64,000 nt of DNA from Robertkochia flava (GTDB lineage Bacteria > Bacteroidota > Bacteroidia > Flavobacteriales > Flavobacteriaceae): NCBI RefSeq assembly GCF_020166515.1, contig NZ_JAINZT010000005.1, positions 248,001 through 312,000 of the forward strand, given 5' to 3'. The position numbers and the translations under genes are program-made. The stretch's first letter is position 1; each line of letters starts with the position of its first letter. This document shows, piece by piece, positions 46,107 to 54,824 of the stretch. The notes under the pieces were generated by a model that saw only the letters and a program-made list of their open reading frames with translations, was not told the DNA's origin and searched no databases.

Positions 46107-46556
46107 ATGGATCAGAGTACTACCGTTAACAACGAACAACTTCAGGTAAATCCCAACGGGATCGAATTTTTAAGGGAAACCTCGAAATGGGCATTTTTCC
46201 TGGCTATAGTGGGCTATGTAGGGGTCGCTTTAATGGTGTTGGGTTCCCTGTTCGCCTTTGGAGTTGCCACCATTGGTTCCGAAAATACATTCGGCGCTTT
46301 AGGTGGTGGAGCCTTTGCCTTGATATACCTGGCGTTGGCGGGATTGTATTTTTTTCCCGTGCATTACCTGTTCCGGTTTTCGGAAGGCATTAAAAAGGCT
46401 GTAAATTCAGGAGAGGAGGCCGCTATGGAGTCGGGACTAAAATACCTGAAAAAGCACTATAAATTCTTAGGGATCATGATGATCGTGATCCTGAGTATCT
46501 ATTTGCTGATGTTCTTTTCTGCCCTTTCCGGTTGGTTCGGACTCCTGTCAATTTAA
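46107..46556 (+). CDS. DUF5362-like membrane protein
   Basis: The 149-aa protein starts MDQSTTVNNEQLQVN and has four predicted helices (WAFFLAIVGYVGVALMVLGSLFAFG, GGAFALIYLALAGLYFFPV, FLGIMMIVILSIYLLMFFSAL). The soluble loop between the second and third helices (FSEGIKKAVNSGEEAAMESGLKYLKKHYKFLG) is characteristic of DUF5362 as I recall it. The open frame begins at 46041 inside the rocD terminator, so ATG 46107 is preferred. Function is unknown. It converges with the CCC-motif gene. Confidence 0.78.
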   Translation: MDQSTTVNNEQLQVNPNGIEFLRETSKWAFFLAIVGYVGVALMVLGSLFAFGVATIGSENTFGALGGGAFALIYLALAGLYFFPVHYLFRFSEGIKKAVNSGEEAAMESGLKYLKKHYKFLGIMMIVILSIYLLMFFSALSGWFGLLSI

Positions 46557-46592
46557 ACGATTATATATTTTAAGTGTTCAAACTTAACCATT

Positions 46593-46622
46593 AAAAAAGC
46601 GACCTTCGGGTCGCTTTTTTTA
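46593..46622. terminator. Bidirectional terminator
   Basis: AAAAAAGCGACC and GGTCGCTTTTTT pair around a TTCG loop between two convergent genes, giving T-runs in both directions. Confidence 0.95.
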
Positions 46623-46643
46623 TTGAGAATTCTTGTGATCGTT

Positions 46644-46985
46644 CTACTGGGTAGCTTCAGCTTGTCGTTTGGCCTGTTCCCAGGCTTCCTCGAACTGCAT
46701 TTTGTAGGCATCCCATCCCATTGAATAGATATCGAAAGCCATTCTGACCAGGATGTACAGGTTGGCGGCAATGGCGGCAATCGCAATAATTTTACCGGCT
46801 TTTACGGTAGATTGCTTGTCGATGTAAAGTTCCGGGTTTTCGGCGATGACTTCCTCGGCTTTCCGGGATAGGTTTAATGCGATAGCGGCCGGAATTAGGC
46901 CTATTCCTGCAAAACAACAGCACAGGATGCCCACCACGCCTAAAACGATGATCAGGGTCGGGTTAGGGAGTTTTCTTTCTTCCAT
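46644..46985 (-). CDS. CCC-motif membrane protein
   Basis: The 113-aa protein has two hydrophobic helices. The first (TLIIVLGVVGILCCCFAGIGLIPAAIALNL) contains a CCC triplet that gives the group its informal name, and the second is AGKIIAIAAIAANLYILVRMAF. The tail is acidic and helical. In Bacteroidota it is commonly adjacent to a DUF2752 gene, as here (24 bp). Function is unknown. Confidence 0.82.
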   Translation of the reverse strand: MEERKLPNPTLIIVLGVVGILCCCFAGIGLIPAAIALNLSRKAEEVIAENPELYIDKQSTVKAGKIIAIAAIAANLYILVRMAFDIYSMGWDAYKMQFEEAWEQAKRQAEATQ

Positions 46986-47009
46986 AAGTTGTGATTTTCT
47001 GGTACCTTC

Positions 47010-47300
47010 CTAGTTTAAAAAATAATTTCCTACAATAAGTGCAAGGTTACTAACTACTAAGATATATATTATTTTACTGTAATAGGGAATACGGATCAGG
47101 TTGCGGGTGAAAATGAGGGCGAATAAGAGAATCAGGCTGTATATGGCAGGATACATTTGAAAGGCGGCCACAAATTCTCCCTGAAACAAAAGCAGGACCG
47201 CCCGTTGCAGGCCGCAGCCAAAGCATTCTACTCCGAGCAGTTGCCGGGTCAGGCAGGGCAGCATATAATCTTCAATATGGAGAATGGGCAGTACGGGCAT
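47010..47300 (-). CDS. DUF2752 membrane protein
   Basis: The 96-aa protein shows the DUF2752 motif MLPCLTRQLLGVECFGCGLQRAVLLLFQGEF, with two cysteines in CFGCGLQR, followed by two helices (YSLILLFALIF and IIYILVVSNLALIVGNYF). The start could also be at 47264 (MLPCL). It is probably co-transcribed with the CCC-motif gene. Function is unknown. Confidence 0.82.
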   Translation of the reverse strand: MPVLPILHIEDYMLPCLTRQLLGVECFGCGLQRAVLLLFQGEFVAAFQMYPAIYSLILLFALIFTRNLIRIPYYSKIIYILVVSNLALIVGNYFLN

Positions 47301-47348
47301 GACCTCTGTTCTTCTGCATTTACTGATGTAAACTTACTAAATCTTAGG

Positions 47349-47376
47349 TTGTGCTTGGATGAAAAGTTTAATTTTG
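47349..47376 (+). promoter_or_regulatory. Putative promoter
   Basis: TTG at 47349-47351 and TAATTTTG at 47369-47376 are 17 bp apart, a full match to the flavobacterial promoter pattern. It would serve the small membrane protein gene starting 24 bp downstream at 47400. Confidence 0.65.
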
Positions 47377-47399
47377 CACTACCAAAAGCAGCTGATAAC

Positions 47400-47603
47400 A
47401 TGAAAATTCTTTCCTTTATTTTTATAGTAGCCGGAGCCATTCTGGTCTTTACCTTTAATAATGAAGAACCCTGGCATATGTATCTTAAGATCCTTGGGTT
47501 TGTTCTGATGATGTACGGCCTGTACCGTTCTACCGTGTTATGGGTAAAAGACAATCCAAGAGAAAACGGGAACGATCCCGAGGGGAATGGCCAGCAACAA
47601 TAA
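47400..47603 (+). CDS. Small two-helix membrane protein
   Basis: The 67-aa product starts MKILSFIFIVAGAILVFTFN, has a second helix (YLKILGFVLMMYGLYRSTVLWV) and a polar, Asn/Gly/Gln-rich tail. The frame is open from 47157, but that part is antisense to the DUF2752 gene, and the good promoter at 47349-47376 supports ATG 47400. It lies 21 bp before the Smr gene and probably shares its transcript. Family unknown. Confidence 0.75.
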   Translation: MKILSFIFIVAGAILVFTFNNEEPWHMYLKILGFVLMMYGLYRSTVLWVKDNPRENGNDPEGNGQQQ

Positions 47604-47624
47604 CAGATAAACAGGAATCACACC

Positions 47625-48170
47625 ATGAGGAATTTCAAGGCAGGCGATCGTGTGGAAACCGTTGACGACAGTATCAGGGGCCGGGTAACGGCGGTGAGTT
47701 CTTCAGGGGTAACGGTGGTTACAGAAGAAGGTTTCGAGATGGTGATGGAGCCTCATGAACTGCTGTTGCTGCCGGAGGCCGACCTTATGGAGGTCTCCAA
47801 TGTGGAAGCGTACCGTGCGCTGAAGGAAAAGCAACAGGGGCAGAAACGCAAAAGGCAGTCGGTAAAACGGGAAAGAACCGTGCCCCCGATGGAGGTTGAT
47901 CTGCATATTCACCAGCTTACAGAAAATACCAGGGGACTTACCAACCACGACATGCTGATCATACAGGTGGATACGGCCAAGCGGCAACTGGAATTCGCAA
48001 TCAATAAGAATATACGTAGGGTGGTGTTTATCCACGGTGTGGGAGCAGGGGTACTGCGAACCGAACTGGAATATCTTTTCGGACGTTACGATAACCTGAG
48101 CTGGTACGACGCCGATTACCAGAAATACGGCCTTGGGGCCACCGAGGTGTACATTCACCAGAATGCTTAG
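47625..48170 (+). CDS. Smr/MutS2-type domain protein
   Basis: The 181-aa protein has a small N-terminal beta domain ([20 protein letters not shown]), a basic Lys/Arg-rich linker near residues 65-85, and a C-terminal Smr domain with VDLHIHQL at the start, [18 protein letters not shown] in the middle and [13 protein letters not shown] at the end. Smr domains nick or bind branched DNA or RNA; the DLH and HGxG motifs are intact. It converges with the TSP3-repeat lipoprotein gene, overlapping by 4 bp. Confidence 0.9.
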   Translation: MRNFKAGDRVETVDDSIRGRVTAVSSSGVTVVTEEGFEMVMEPHELLLLPEADLMEVSNVEAYRALKEKQQGQKRKRQSVKRERTVPPMEVDLHIHQLTENTRGLTNHDMLIIQVDTAKRQLEFAINKNIRRVVFIHGVGAGVLRTELEYLFGRYDNLSWYDADYQKYGLGATEVYIHQNA

Positions 48171-49084
48171 TTCCCTGTTTCCTGTTGGGTGATCTGGGTG
48201 GTTACCGTTCCAAAATCATATCTCGGCACATCGTATTTGACCTCCTGTCCGGAGTTGATGAGCTGGAAACCGTCTACCAGTCCTATGGTACTGGTGTAGG
48301 CTTCAATATAGGTGTGATTTCTCCTGCTAACCGGCAGGGTGGTCACCTCGTTAAGAGAAGGGATCAGGTAGTTGGCTTCCGTATTCCCCGTTTGTATGTC
48401 GTTTGCAGGATTGTTGTCGCCGTTGAGGTCTTCATTCATGGTGCTTACCCCATCATTATCGTCGTCGGTATCCAGGTAGTTGGGAATACCATCTCCATCT
48501 GTATCTGTGAATATGATCTCATTATTGGCAATGGCAATTTCCTGGGAGGTGAGCACGTTATCCCCATCGTCGTCGATATCCAGGTAATCGGGCAGCCCGT
48601 CCCCATCGGTGTCCTGTGAGGCTTCCCGGTTGATGGTGCCATCGGGGTTTACTACAATGCCTTCCAGCTCGGCCGGCAGATTGTCGTTATCGTCTTCTTC
48701 CAGGGAGGTGACGATCTCCACGGTACCTCCGGTAGCATACCATTCTTCGATCACCTGGGGCTCTGTAGGAGGGATGGCGTTGCAGAAATAATTGCGGTTT
48801 ACGTCTCCTTCAAAGATGCGGTACAGGGCTTTTACACTATTGTTGTTGATGGTGTAGCGCCGGGAATTTCCATTGGTGGGAAGGGAGCTGAAGATTTCGG
48901 TGGTTTCTCCCTGCAGTTCGATCATCAGGCTTTCTTTTCTGCTTTCCCCGATCTTGAACAACAGCAGTTCCCCACAAGGCGTTTCTACTGCCGATTCGTC
49001 AAAATTGAGCCGTTCCAGGGTGAGATCCCCATCATCACAGGAGCTTATGATAACAGCCGTAAAGATGGCCAGAAGTCGTTTCAT
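48167..49084 (-). CDS. Lipoprotein with thrombospondin type 3 calcium-binding repeats
   Basis: From ATG 49084 the 305-aa product has a lipobox (IISSC) followed by DDGD. The N-terminal half is an unrecognised domain with two further cysteines. Residues about 150-235 carry Asp-rich calcium-binding repeats ([19 protein letters not shown] and [19 protein letters not shown]), and the C-terminal 70 residues are mixed. It is likely exposed outside the cell, where calcium would stiffen the linker. The open frame begins at 49147 but the extra residues precede the signal peptide. It is divergent from the cysteine desulfurase gene. Confidence 0.82.
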   Translation of the reverse strand: MKRLLAIFTAVIISSCDDGDLTLERLNFDESAVETPCGELLLFKIGESRKESLMIELQGETTEIFSSLPTNGNSRRYTINNNSVKALYRIFEGDVNRNYFCNAIPPTEPQVIEEWYATGGTVEIVTSLEEDDNDNLPAELEGIVVNPDGTINREASQDTDGDGLPDYLDIDDDGDNVLTSQEIAIANNEIIFTDTDGDGIPNYLDTDDDNDGVSTMNEDLNGDNNPANDIQTGNTEANYLIPSLNEVTTLPVSRRNHTYIEAYTSTIGLVDGFQLINSGQEVKYDVPRYDFGTVTTQITQQETGN

Positions 49085-49160
49085 ACCGAAAATTTTCAAT
49101 CCAAACAAAAGTAAGAACTCCGGGATGATATCGAAATTTATTCTCAAGAATTTATTTGTT

Positions 49161-49168
49161 TAATTTTG
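49161..49168 (+). promoter_or_regulatory. Putative -7 element of cysteine desulfurase
   Basis: TAATTTTG matches TAnnTTTG exactly, 4 bp before the ATG. With a TTT at 49137-49139 as a weak -33 element, the transcript would begin almost at the start codon, so the mRNA may be leaderless. Confidence 0.45.
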
Positions 49169-49172
49169 TTCC

Positions 49173-50321
49173 ATGGAAAAAGTTTATCTCGACAATGCCG
49201 CTACCACACGTATCCGTCCCGAAGTCCTTGCCTGCATGCAGGAGGGGATGGAGCATTTCTATGGAAACCCGTCCTCGACCCATAGCTTTGGGAGGGCAGC
49301 CCGTGCCCGTATTGAAAAGGCCCGGAAGGAAATTGCAAGGATCCTGAACGCCCACCCTTCAGAGATCATTTTTACTTCCGGGGGTACCGAGGCCGATAAT
49401 ATGGCCTTATTCGGGGCGGTGCGGGACCTGGGAGTAACCCGTATCATTACCAGTAAAGTCGAGCACCACGCCGTATTGCATACGGTGGAATACCTGGAGA
49501 AGGAATACGGAACGGAGGTGGCTTATGTACAGCTGGATGCAGGAGGGAGTGCAGACCCCGACCACCTGCAGGCATTGCTGGAGGACCCGGATAAGAAAAC
49601 CCTTGTAAGTCTCATGCATGTGAACAACGAGGTGGGCAGCATCACCGATATGGATGCTGTAGCTGCTTTGTGCAAGGCCCACGGGGCTTTGTTGCATACT
49701 GATGCGGTACAGTCTGTAGGGCACTGGGAGTGGGATTTGGAAAATACCCCGGTGGATTTTCTGGCAGCCTCTGCGCATAAGTTTCACGGTCCGAAAGGGG
49801 TGGGATTTCTTTTCCAGCGCAAGTCGCATATGACTACCCCTCTGATTCACGGAGGAGAGCAGGAACGCGGGCACAGGGCCGGAACAGAAAGTTTTCACAA
49901 TATCATCGGTCTTGAAAAGGCATTCACCATGGCCTATGAAGACCTTGATAAGGAACGGGAACAGGTGAGCGCTATAAAAAACTACTTTATGGAAGAGGTA
50001 AAAAAGGCCGTACCCGGAGTCGCCTTCAACGGATGGGGCGACCATCCCGGAAAAAGTACTTATACCCTGGTGAATGTAAGGTTGCCACTGCCTCCCGCCA
50101 AGGCCGACATGCTTCTGTTTCAGCTCGACCTCAAGGGTATCGCCTGCAGCAGGGGAAGTGCCTGCCAGAGTGGTAGTCAGACCGGGTCTCATGTGTTACG
50201 GGAATTGCTTTCGGGAGAGGCCCTGCAACAACCTTCGCTGAGGTTTTCCTTTTCGGTATACACTACCAGGGAAGAGATCGATCATGTGGTGGGTGTTCTC
50301 CGGGAATTTGCAGGTTCTTAG
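49173..50321 (+). CDS. Cysteine desulfurase (NifS/IscS type)
   Basis: The 382-aa PLP enzyme takes sulfur from cysteine for Fe-S clusters and thiolated tRNA. Motifs: VYLDNAATTRI at the start, IFTSGGTEADNM, VNNEVGSI, HTDAVQSVGH, and the PLP site SAHKFHGPKG with Lys203 after His202. The catalytic Cys331 lies in SRGSACQSGS, on an extended mobile loop, as in IscS-like enzymes. No iscU or suf gene is nearby, so it is a stand-alone copy and could serve tRNA thiolation. Confidence 0.95.
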   Translation: MEKVYLDNAATTRIRPEVLACMQEGMEHFYGNPSSTHSFGRAARARIEKARKEIARILNAHPSEIIFTSGGTEADNMALFGAVRDLGVTRIITSKVEHHAVLHTVEYLEKEYGTEVAYVQLDAGGSADPDHLQALLEDPDKKTLVSLMHVNNEVGSITDMDAVAALCKAHGALLHTDAVQSVGHWEWDLENTPVDFLAASAHKFHGPKGVGFLFQRKSHMTTPLIHGGEQERGHRAGTESFHNIIGLEKAFTMAYEDLDKEREQVSAIKNYFMEEVKKAVPGVAFNGWGDHPGKSTYTLVNVRLPLPPAKADMLLFQLDLKGIACSRGSACQSGSQTGSHVLRELLSGEALQQPSLRFSFSVYTTREEIDHVVGVLREFAGS

Positions 50322-50441
50322 CTTCCTTTCTTAGCCTGCAAAGAGGGCAGGATGGTGTGGATTTATCATTTTTCTTGTCCACAGGGTGTAACAATGCTTC
50401 CGGGGATTCATCTTTAAACCGGAAACCTTAAAAAGATTGAA

Positions 50442-51644
50442 ATGTTACATCCTACCACCAAAAAAGAGAGAATTACCTCAGTAGATGCCCTCAGGGGTTT
50501 TGCCCTTTTAGGCATCATACTCGCAAACCTTCCATGGGCCGGAGAGCTCATTGTGAAAAGTGACCTGGATGCTACCCTGGGTTTTATCGAGCTGTTCTTT
50601 ATTCAAAGCAAGTTCATTGCCATTTTCTCTGTTCTTTTCGGGTTTGGATTCTATGTGCAGTTCCGTCGGTCTTCCGGGCAGGGGATTCGGTTCAATTCCT
50701 ATTTTGTGGTGCGAATGGTGCTCCTTTTCCTGATAGGGTGTCTGCATGGATACCTGTTGTGGATGGGTGACATCATCAGGACCTATGCGCTTTGCGGCCT
50801 TTTTCTCTTACTGGTAAGGAACTGGCCTGTAAAGCGGCTGCTTTGGCTGGCCGTGTTCTTTAATGTGGTGCTTACCGGAGCCATGTTTATCGCTATTGGG
50901 GCCTTAGGACTGGACGCCAATTACGATTTTGAACCCGTTTTGTGGGAAGAACACAGTACAGCAACTACTTACAGCCGTTATTTATGGATAAATTATACGA
51001 TCGATAACTGGAGGAATTTTATTCCCGATATGCCGGTAACCCTGTTCTTTTCCTTCGGAAATATTGTGCTTGGGTATGCCCTTGCAAGGATGAAGTTTTT
51101 TGCTCCGGGGTCGCAGCACCTCAAAAAAGTGAAGCGTTACCTGGTGGCAGCGGGGCTGGTTCTGGGGTTGCCCTTCAATTATGCATTATACCTGGTGTTC
51201 TCGGGAAAACTGGAGCTGGAGTTACCGCTCTTATGGATTCCTTTTGCAGTTTGTGCAGGCATCCTCCTGCTATCTTTTACCTATATGATCCTGTTTCAAT
51301 GGGGGTATGCTACCCGTGCCGGGCAAAAGATACTCCAGGTTTTTGAGCCTGTTGGTCGTATGGCATTGACGAACTATATTGCACAATCGGTGATCTACCT
51401 GGTGTTCTTTTTTCATGTGTTGCCCTGGTTTCAGCTGTACGGGAAATTAACATTTGCCCAAACCTGGATCGTGGGGGTGCTTTTCTTTGCGCTGCAGGTG
51501 GTTTTTAGCAAATTCTGGCTGCGCAGGTTCAAACAGGGGCCCTTGGAATTTATCTGGAAAAGTCTGGCTTACGCATGGACACGGAAAACGGAAAGGGTCA
51601 CCAAAGGCGTTGTAAAGATGAATCTTAGAGAAAGTCAGGAGTAA
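50442..51644 (+). CDS. DUF418 family membrane protein
   Basis: The 400-aa protein starts with the family signature VDALRGFALLGIILANLPWAG and has about ten helices. The C-terminal half carries the DUF418 domain, including EPVGRMALTNYIAQSVI. The family is thought to include membrane transferases or carriers, but no reaction is proven. The basic tail (TRKTERVTKGVVKMN) is cytosolic. It follows the cysteine desulfurase by 120 bp. Confidence 0.9.
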   Translation: MLHPTTKKERITSVDALRGFALLGIILANLPWAGELIVKSDLDATLGFIELFFIQSKFIAIFSVLFGFGFYVQFRRSSGQGIRFNSYFVVRMVLLFLIGCLHGYLLWMGDIIRTYALCGLFLLLVRNWPVKRLLWLAVFFNVVLTGAMFIAIGALGLDANYDFEPVLWEEHSTATTYSRYLWINYTIDNWRNFIPDMPVTLFFSFGNIVLGYALARMKFFAPGSQHLKKVKRYLVAAGLVLGLPFNYALYLVFSGKLELELPLLWIPFAVCAGILLLSFTYMILFQWGYATRAGQKILQVFEPVGRMALTNYIAQSVIYLVFFFHVLPWFQLYGKLTFAQTWIVGVLFFALQVVFSKFWLRRFKQGPLEFIWKSLAYAWTRKTERVTKGVVKMNLRESQE

Positions 51645-51694
51645 TTAATTGCCGGGGAGAGAAGGCTATGGTTAGTCTACCTCCCTTAATGCTA

Positions 51695-52342
51695 TTAATC
51701 CCGTTCTTTGCGGTAGGGGAATTTACGGGTGGAAGTACGCATCATTTTGTCGATAATAGCTGTGGTGTTCCTCCCGGATTTTCTATCGATAACCTGTTCG
51801 AATCTCCAAAGAAGTTTTCCCGTTTTCCCATCGCTAAGCTTTATGGTGATCTGGCCATAGTCACTTTTCCCGCTGATATAATCCATGAAACTGAAGGTGG
51901 TGTCAACACCTTTAGAGATCAGGTGGTTGAGAACGAGGTCTCCGGAGATCACCCCGTCTACCCCGAGGATCTCACTGAGCTCCTGGATGGTTTTTATATC
52001 CAGGTTTTCCGAAGTTATTCCGGCTTTTAACAACAGGGCATTGGTGTTCTCTACATTCTGGAAATCCACCCTGTAGTCCTTGCGTTTGTCCCGTTTAAGA
52101 AAAAAGCTTTCCAGGGCACTTTGTACGGCATATCCCTCTTGTTGCTGCAGTTCATTCATTTGCCTTTCATCTGCGATACTTTCATTGTCGAGCTCCAGGC
52201 GGGTGGAAAAAGGCAGAATAGCCAGGGTTTTGTGGTCTTCACTCAGGGTTTCAAAACTATTGCTTTGGTATACCGATTTCTGGGCGAAAAGAATTCCGGC
52301 AGAAAGCAAGGTCAGGAGCAGGGTGAGGTGTTTCTTCGTCAT
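51695..52342 (-). CDS. CsgG/LpoB-like exported protein
   Basis: The 215-aa protein has a signal peptide without lipobox (MTKKHLTLLLTLLSAGILFAQ). The fold pattern HKTLAILPFSTRLELD, a helix, then ILGVDGVISGDLVLNH and YGQITIKLSDGKTGKLLWRFEQ resembles the CsgG/LpoB group of periplasmic or outer-membrane assembly factors. It starts 5 bp after the TonB-dependent receptor stop codon, so it is the last gene of an operon with the receptor and an M23 peptidase. Confidence 0.7.
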   Translation of the reverse strand: MTKKHLTLLLTLLSAGILFAQKSVYQSNSFETLSEDHKTLAILPFSTRLELDNESIADERQMNELQQQEGYAVQSALESFFLKRDKRKDYRVDFQNVENTNALLLKAGITSENLDIKTIQELSEILGVDGVISGDLVLNHLISKGVDTTFSFMDYISGKSDYGQITIKLSDGKTGKLLWRFEQVIDRKSGRNTTAIIDKMMRTSTRKFPYRKERD

Positions 52343-52347
52343 GGTTC

Positions 52348-54813
52348 TTAGAGCTGCATGCTTATTTTCAGGTTGAACAACCGCCGGGTCATGTAATTGG
52401 GGATCCCGTATTGCACTTTGCTGTACACATCCCGCACCCAGGTGTTCGTTATTGAATTTCGGATGTCAAAAATATTGAAAATCTCGAACCCTGCCGATAA
52501 TTCCCTGAATTTATGTAACCAATGACTTTTTGGATACGTTCTGGAGGCATCTGTAAATACATAGAAAATGCCCAGGTCTACCCTTTTGTAGTCTGGCAGC
52601 CTGAACTGGTACGCATAGGGGTCGGCATAATTTGGAGATCCTCCGGGTACTCCGGTGTTATAGACTCCGTTGAGGTAGAGTTTTACGTTGGGAATGGAGG
52701 GGATATAATCCTGAAAAAGTACGGCAAACTTAAGTCGCTGGTCGGTGGGTCGGGAAATATAGCCCCGGTTATCCTGGTTCTCCTCTGTTTTCAGGTATCC
52801 AAAGCTGAACCAGGAGTCGGTGCCGGGAACAAATTCCCCATTCAGCCTGAAGTCAAATCCATAGGCATATGCCGTAGCATTATTATTGGCCCTGTAGCGG
52901 ATACGTACATTCTCGATGGTATAGGTGTTTACATCGCTCAGGTTGCGGTACCAGGCTTCAGAAATTAAGGTAAACGGACGTTTCCAGAGCTCGAAGCTGT
53001 AATCGTTGCCCAGGGAAACATGCCAGGCCTTCTGGGCCTTAACATCGGGCACCAGATTGCCATCGAGGCCCCGCATTTCACGGTAAAAGGCGGGTTGCTG
53101 GTAGAGTCCGCCTGAGAGACGGAATACCAGGTCCGATTTGCCCAGGGGCTGAAAGGCCAGCTGTGCTCTGGGGCTGAAGATCAGGTCTGCACTTCCCTTC
53201 AGATCTTCCGGCGAATTGGTCCAGTATTGGGAGCGGATCCCGGCATTGGCGTATAATACCCCGGAATTCAGAGACCATTTCCTGCTGTATTCCAGGTAGG
53301 CCGAGAGACGATGTGTGCTGATAAAGTTTCTGGCATCGATACTCTGGTAGGGGGTGAGGGGAGCTGTGTAGGGCGTGTAAGGCTGGTCGTTGACGAACTC
53401 GGGCAGGGGTGGTCTTATACTGAATCCGGCAGAATCGATCACCTCGTATTCCTGGAGCTTATCCCTGAAATCCTCATACTGGTATCCGGCACCCCAGGAA
53501 AGCAATCCTGCCCCCAGTGCTTTTTTTCCCTTGTGCTGGAAATTCAGGATTAAGGCATCCAGCAGGTTTCGGCCGTGCTCGAGTTGCGCCCCGACGCCTT
53601 CGCTAAAAATGACTTCTCCCAGGTCTTGTCCGCCGATATCGGTGTTCACCTCTCCGAGACGGTACTGGGCGAGAATGTCAAAATATTCCTGTTCCCTGGT
53701 GTGGTAGGCCGAGACGATCCAGTCGAGCTCCAGGCCTGCGGCGGCCTTATGGTTAAGCTTCAGGGCGCCGAAGGAAGTGTCATACCGGTCGTTTTCCTTT
53801 CCGTTGTAAAATACCTGGAGGGCTATGGGGTTTTGGAGGGTTCCAAAATTAGTCTGCCGGGTCAGGGGGGTATAGTTGTAGCGGTTTATGGAGAGGTTAC
53901 CTAAAAAGCTGAGTTCCCAGGCAGCGGAAAGCTGGTAGCTTAAAAAGGTCTGAGCGTCGGCAAATACAGGACGAAAATTGGTTTCGGTTTGTTTGCTGTC
54001 TACCAGAAGGCTGTTGTCGCGGTAGCGGATCCCGGCAAGGGCCCGAAACCTCTTTTTACGGTCTGTACCCTGAACCCAGAGGCTGCCTCCCAGGAAACTG
54101 GCCTGGAGCCCGGCCCTGAAATCCTCCGGTTTGCGGTAACTCACATCGAGCACCGAAGAGAGTTTGTCGCCATACTTCGCCTCAAATCCGCCGGCCGAAA
54201 AGTCGATATCTGCCACAAGGTCGGTATTGATAAAACTCAGGCCTTCCTGTTGGCCCGATCGTACCAGGAAAGGCTTGTATACCTCGATACCGTTAACATA
54301 TACTAGGTTCTCATCAAAATTTCCTCCCCGTACATTGTATTGGGTACTCAGTTCATTGTTGAAGCTCACTCCGGGTAAGGACCTGAGGATGTTTTCCACT
54401 CCGGCGTTGGCTCCGGGGATCTTTCGCACCGTGGCGGGATCAAGGCTTTCGATGCCTCTTACTCTTTTTTCACCCCGGGCGCTGATCACTACCTCCCCAA
54501 CCTGGGTAACCCCTTCTTTCAGGACCGGGTTAAACTCATAGATATCACCGATACCCAGGGAAAGGGTGATGCGGATATCTTCATATGAAATATGGGAAAA
54601 GGTAATGGTTACTTCCGTATTGGCCTGAAGGGGAATGCTGTAGGTTCCGTCTTCACCGGTGAGGGTGCCGTTATTCCCTGTACGGACAGCCACATTGCCA
54701 ATAGGCTGATTGTTTTCATCGACTACCACCCCCCAAAGGGTGGATTCCTGCGAGGCTGCGTTTATGGCCCAAAGAAAAAGAAAGGAACCAACAAGGAACT
54801 GAAGCCATTTCAA
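52348..54813 (-). CDS. TonB-dependent receptor with carboxypeptidase-like regulatory domain
   Basis: The 821-aa outer-membrane protein has a signal peptide (to about NAASQ), a carboxypeptidase-regulatory-like domain (LWGVVVDENNQPIGNVAVRT) at about residues 25-105, a plug domain (about 110-220: VVISARGEKRVRGIES, VENILRSLPGVSFNNELSTQYNVRGGNFDENLVYVNGIE), and a beta-barrel ending in LFNLKISMQL with a terminal hydrophobic residue. The ligand is unknown. It lies 11 bp after the M23 peptidase gene and 5 bp before the CsgG-like gene. No SusD partner is present, so it is not a classical glycan-uptake pair. Confidence 0.93.
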   Translation of the reverse strand: MKWLQFLVGSFLFLWAINAASQESTLWGVVVDENNQPIGNVAVRTGNNGTLTGEDGTYSIPLQANTEVTITFSHISYEDIRITLSLGIGDIYEFNPVLKEGVTQVGEVVISARGEKRVRGIESLDPATVRKIPGANAGVENILRSLPGVSFNNELSTQYNVRGGNFDENLVYVNGIEVYKPFLVRSGQQEGLSFINTDLVADIDFSAGGFEAKYGDKLSSVLDVSYRKPEDFRAGLQASFLGGSLWVQGTDRKKRFRALAGIRYRDNSLLVDSKQTETNFRPVFADAQTFLSYQLSAAWELSFLGNLSINRYNYTPLTRQTNFGTLQNPIALQVFYNGKENDRYDTSFGALKLNHKAAAGLELDWIVSAYHTREQEYFDILAQYRLGEVNTDIGGQDLGEVIFSEGVGAQLEHGRNLLDALILNFQHKGKKALGAGLLSWGAGYQYEDFRDKLQEYEVIDSAGFSIRPPLPEFVNDQPYTPYTAPLTPYQSIDARNFISTHRLSAYLEYSRKWSLNSGVLYANAGIRSQYWTNSPEDLKGSADLIFSPRAQLAFQPLGKSDLVFRLSGGLYQQPAFYREMRGLDGNLVPDVKAQKAWHVSLGNDYSFELWKRPFTLISEAWYRNLSDVNTYTIENVRIRYRANNNATAYAYGFDFRLNGEFVPGTDSWFSFGYLKTEENQDNRGYISRPTDQRLKFAVLFQDYIPSIPNVKLYLNGVYNTGVPGGSPNYADPYAYQFRLPDYKRVDLGIFYVFTDASRTYPKSHWLHKFRELSAGFEIFNIFDIRNSITNTWVRDVYSKVQYGIPNYMTRRLFNLKISMQL

Positions 54814-54824
54814 ATTACACGGGT

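Noticed and set aside
52348-54813. SusC of a polysaccharide utilisation locus
   Set aside because: There is no SusD or glycoside hydrolase gene nearby.
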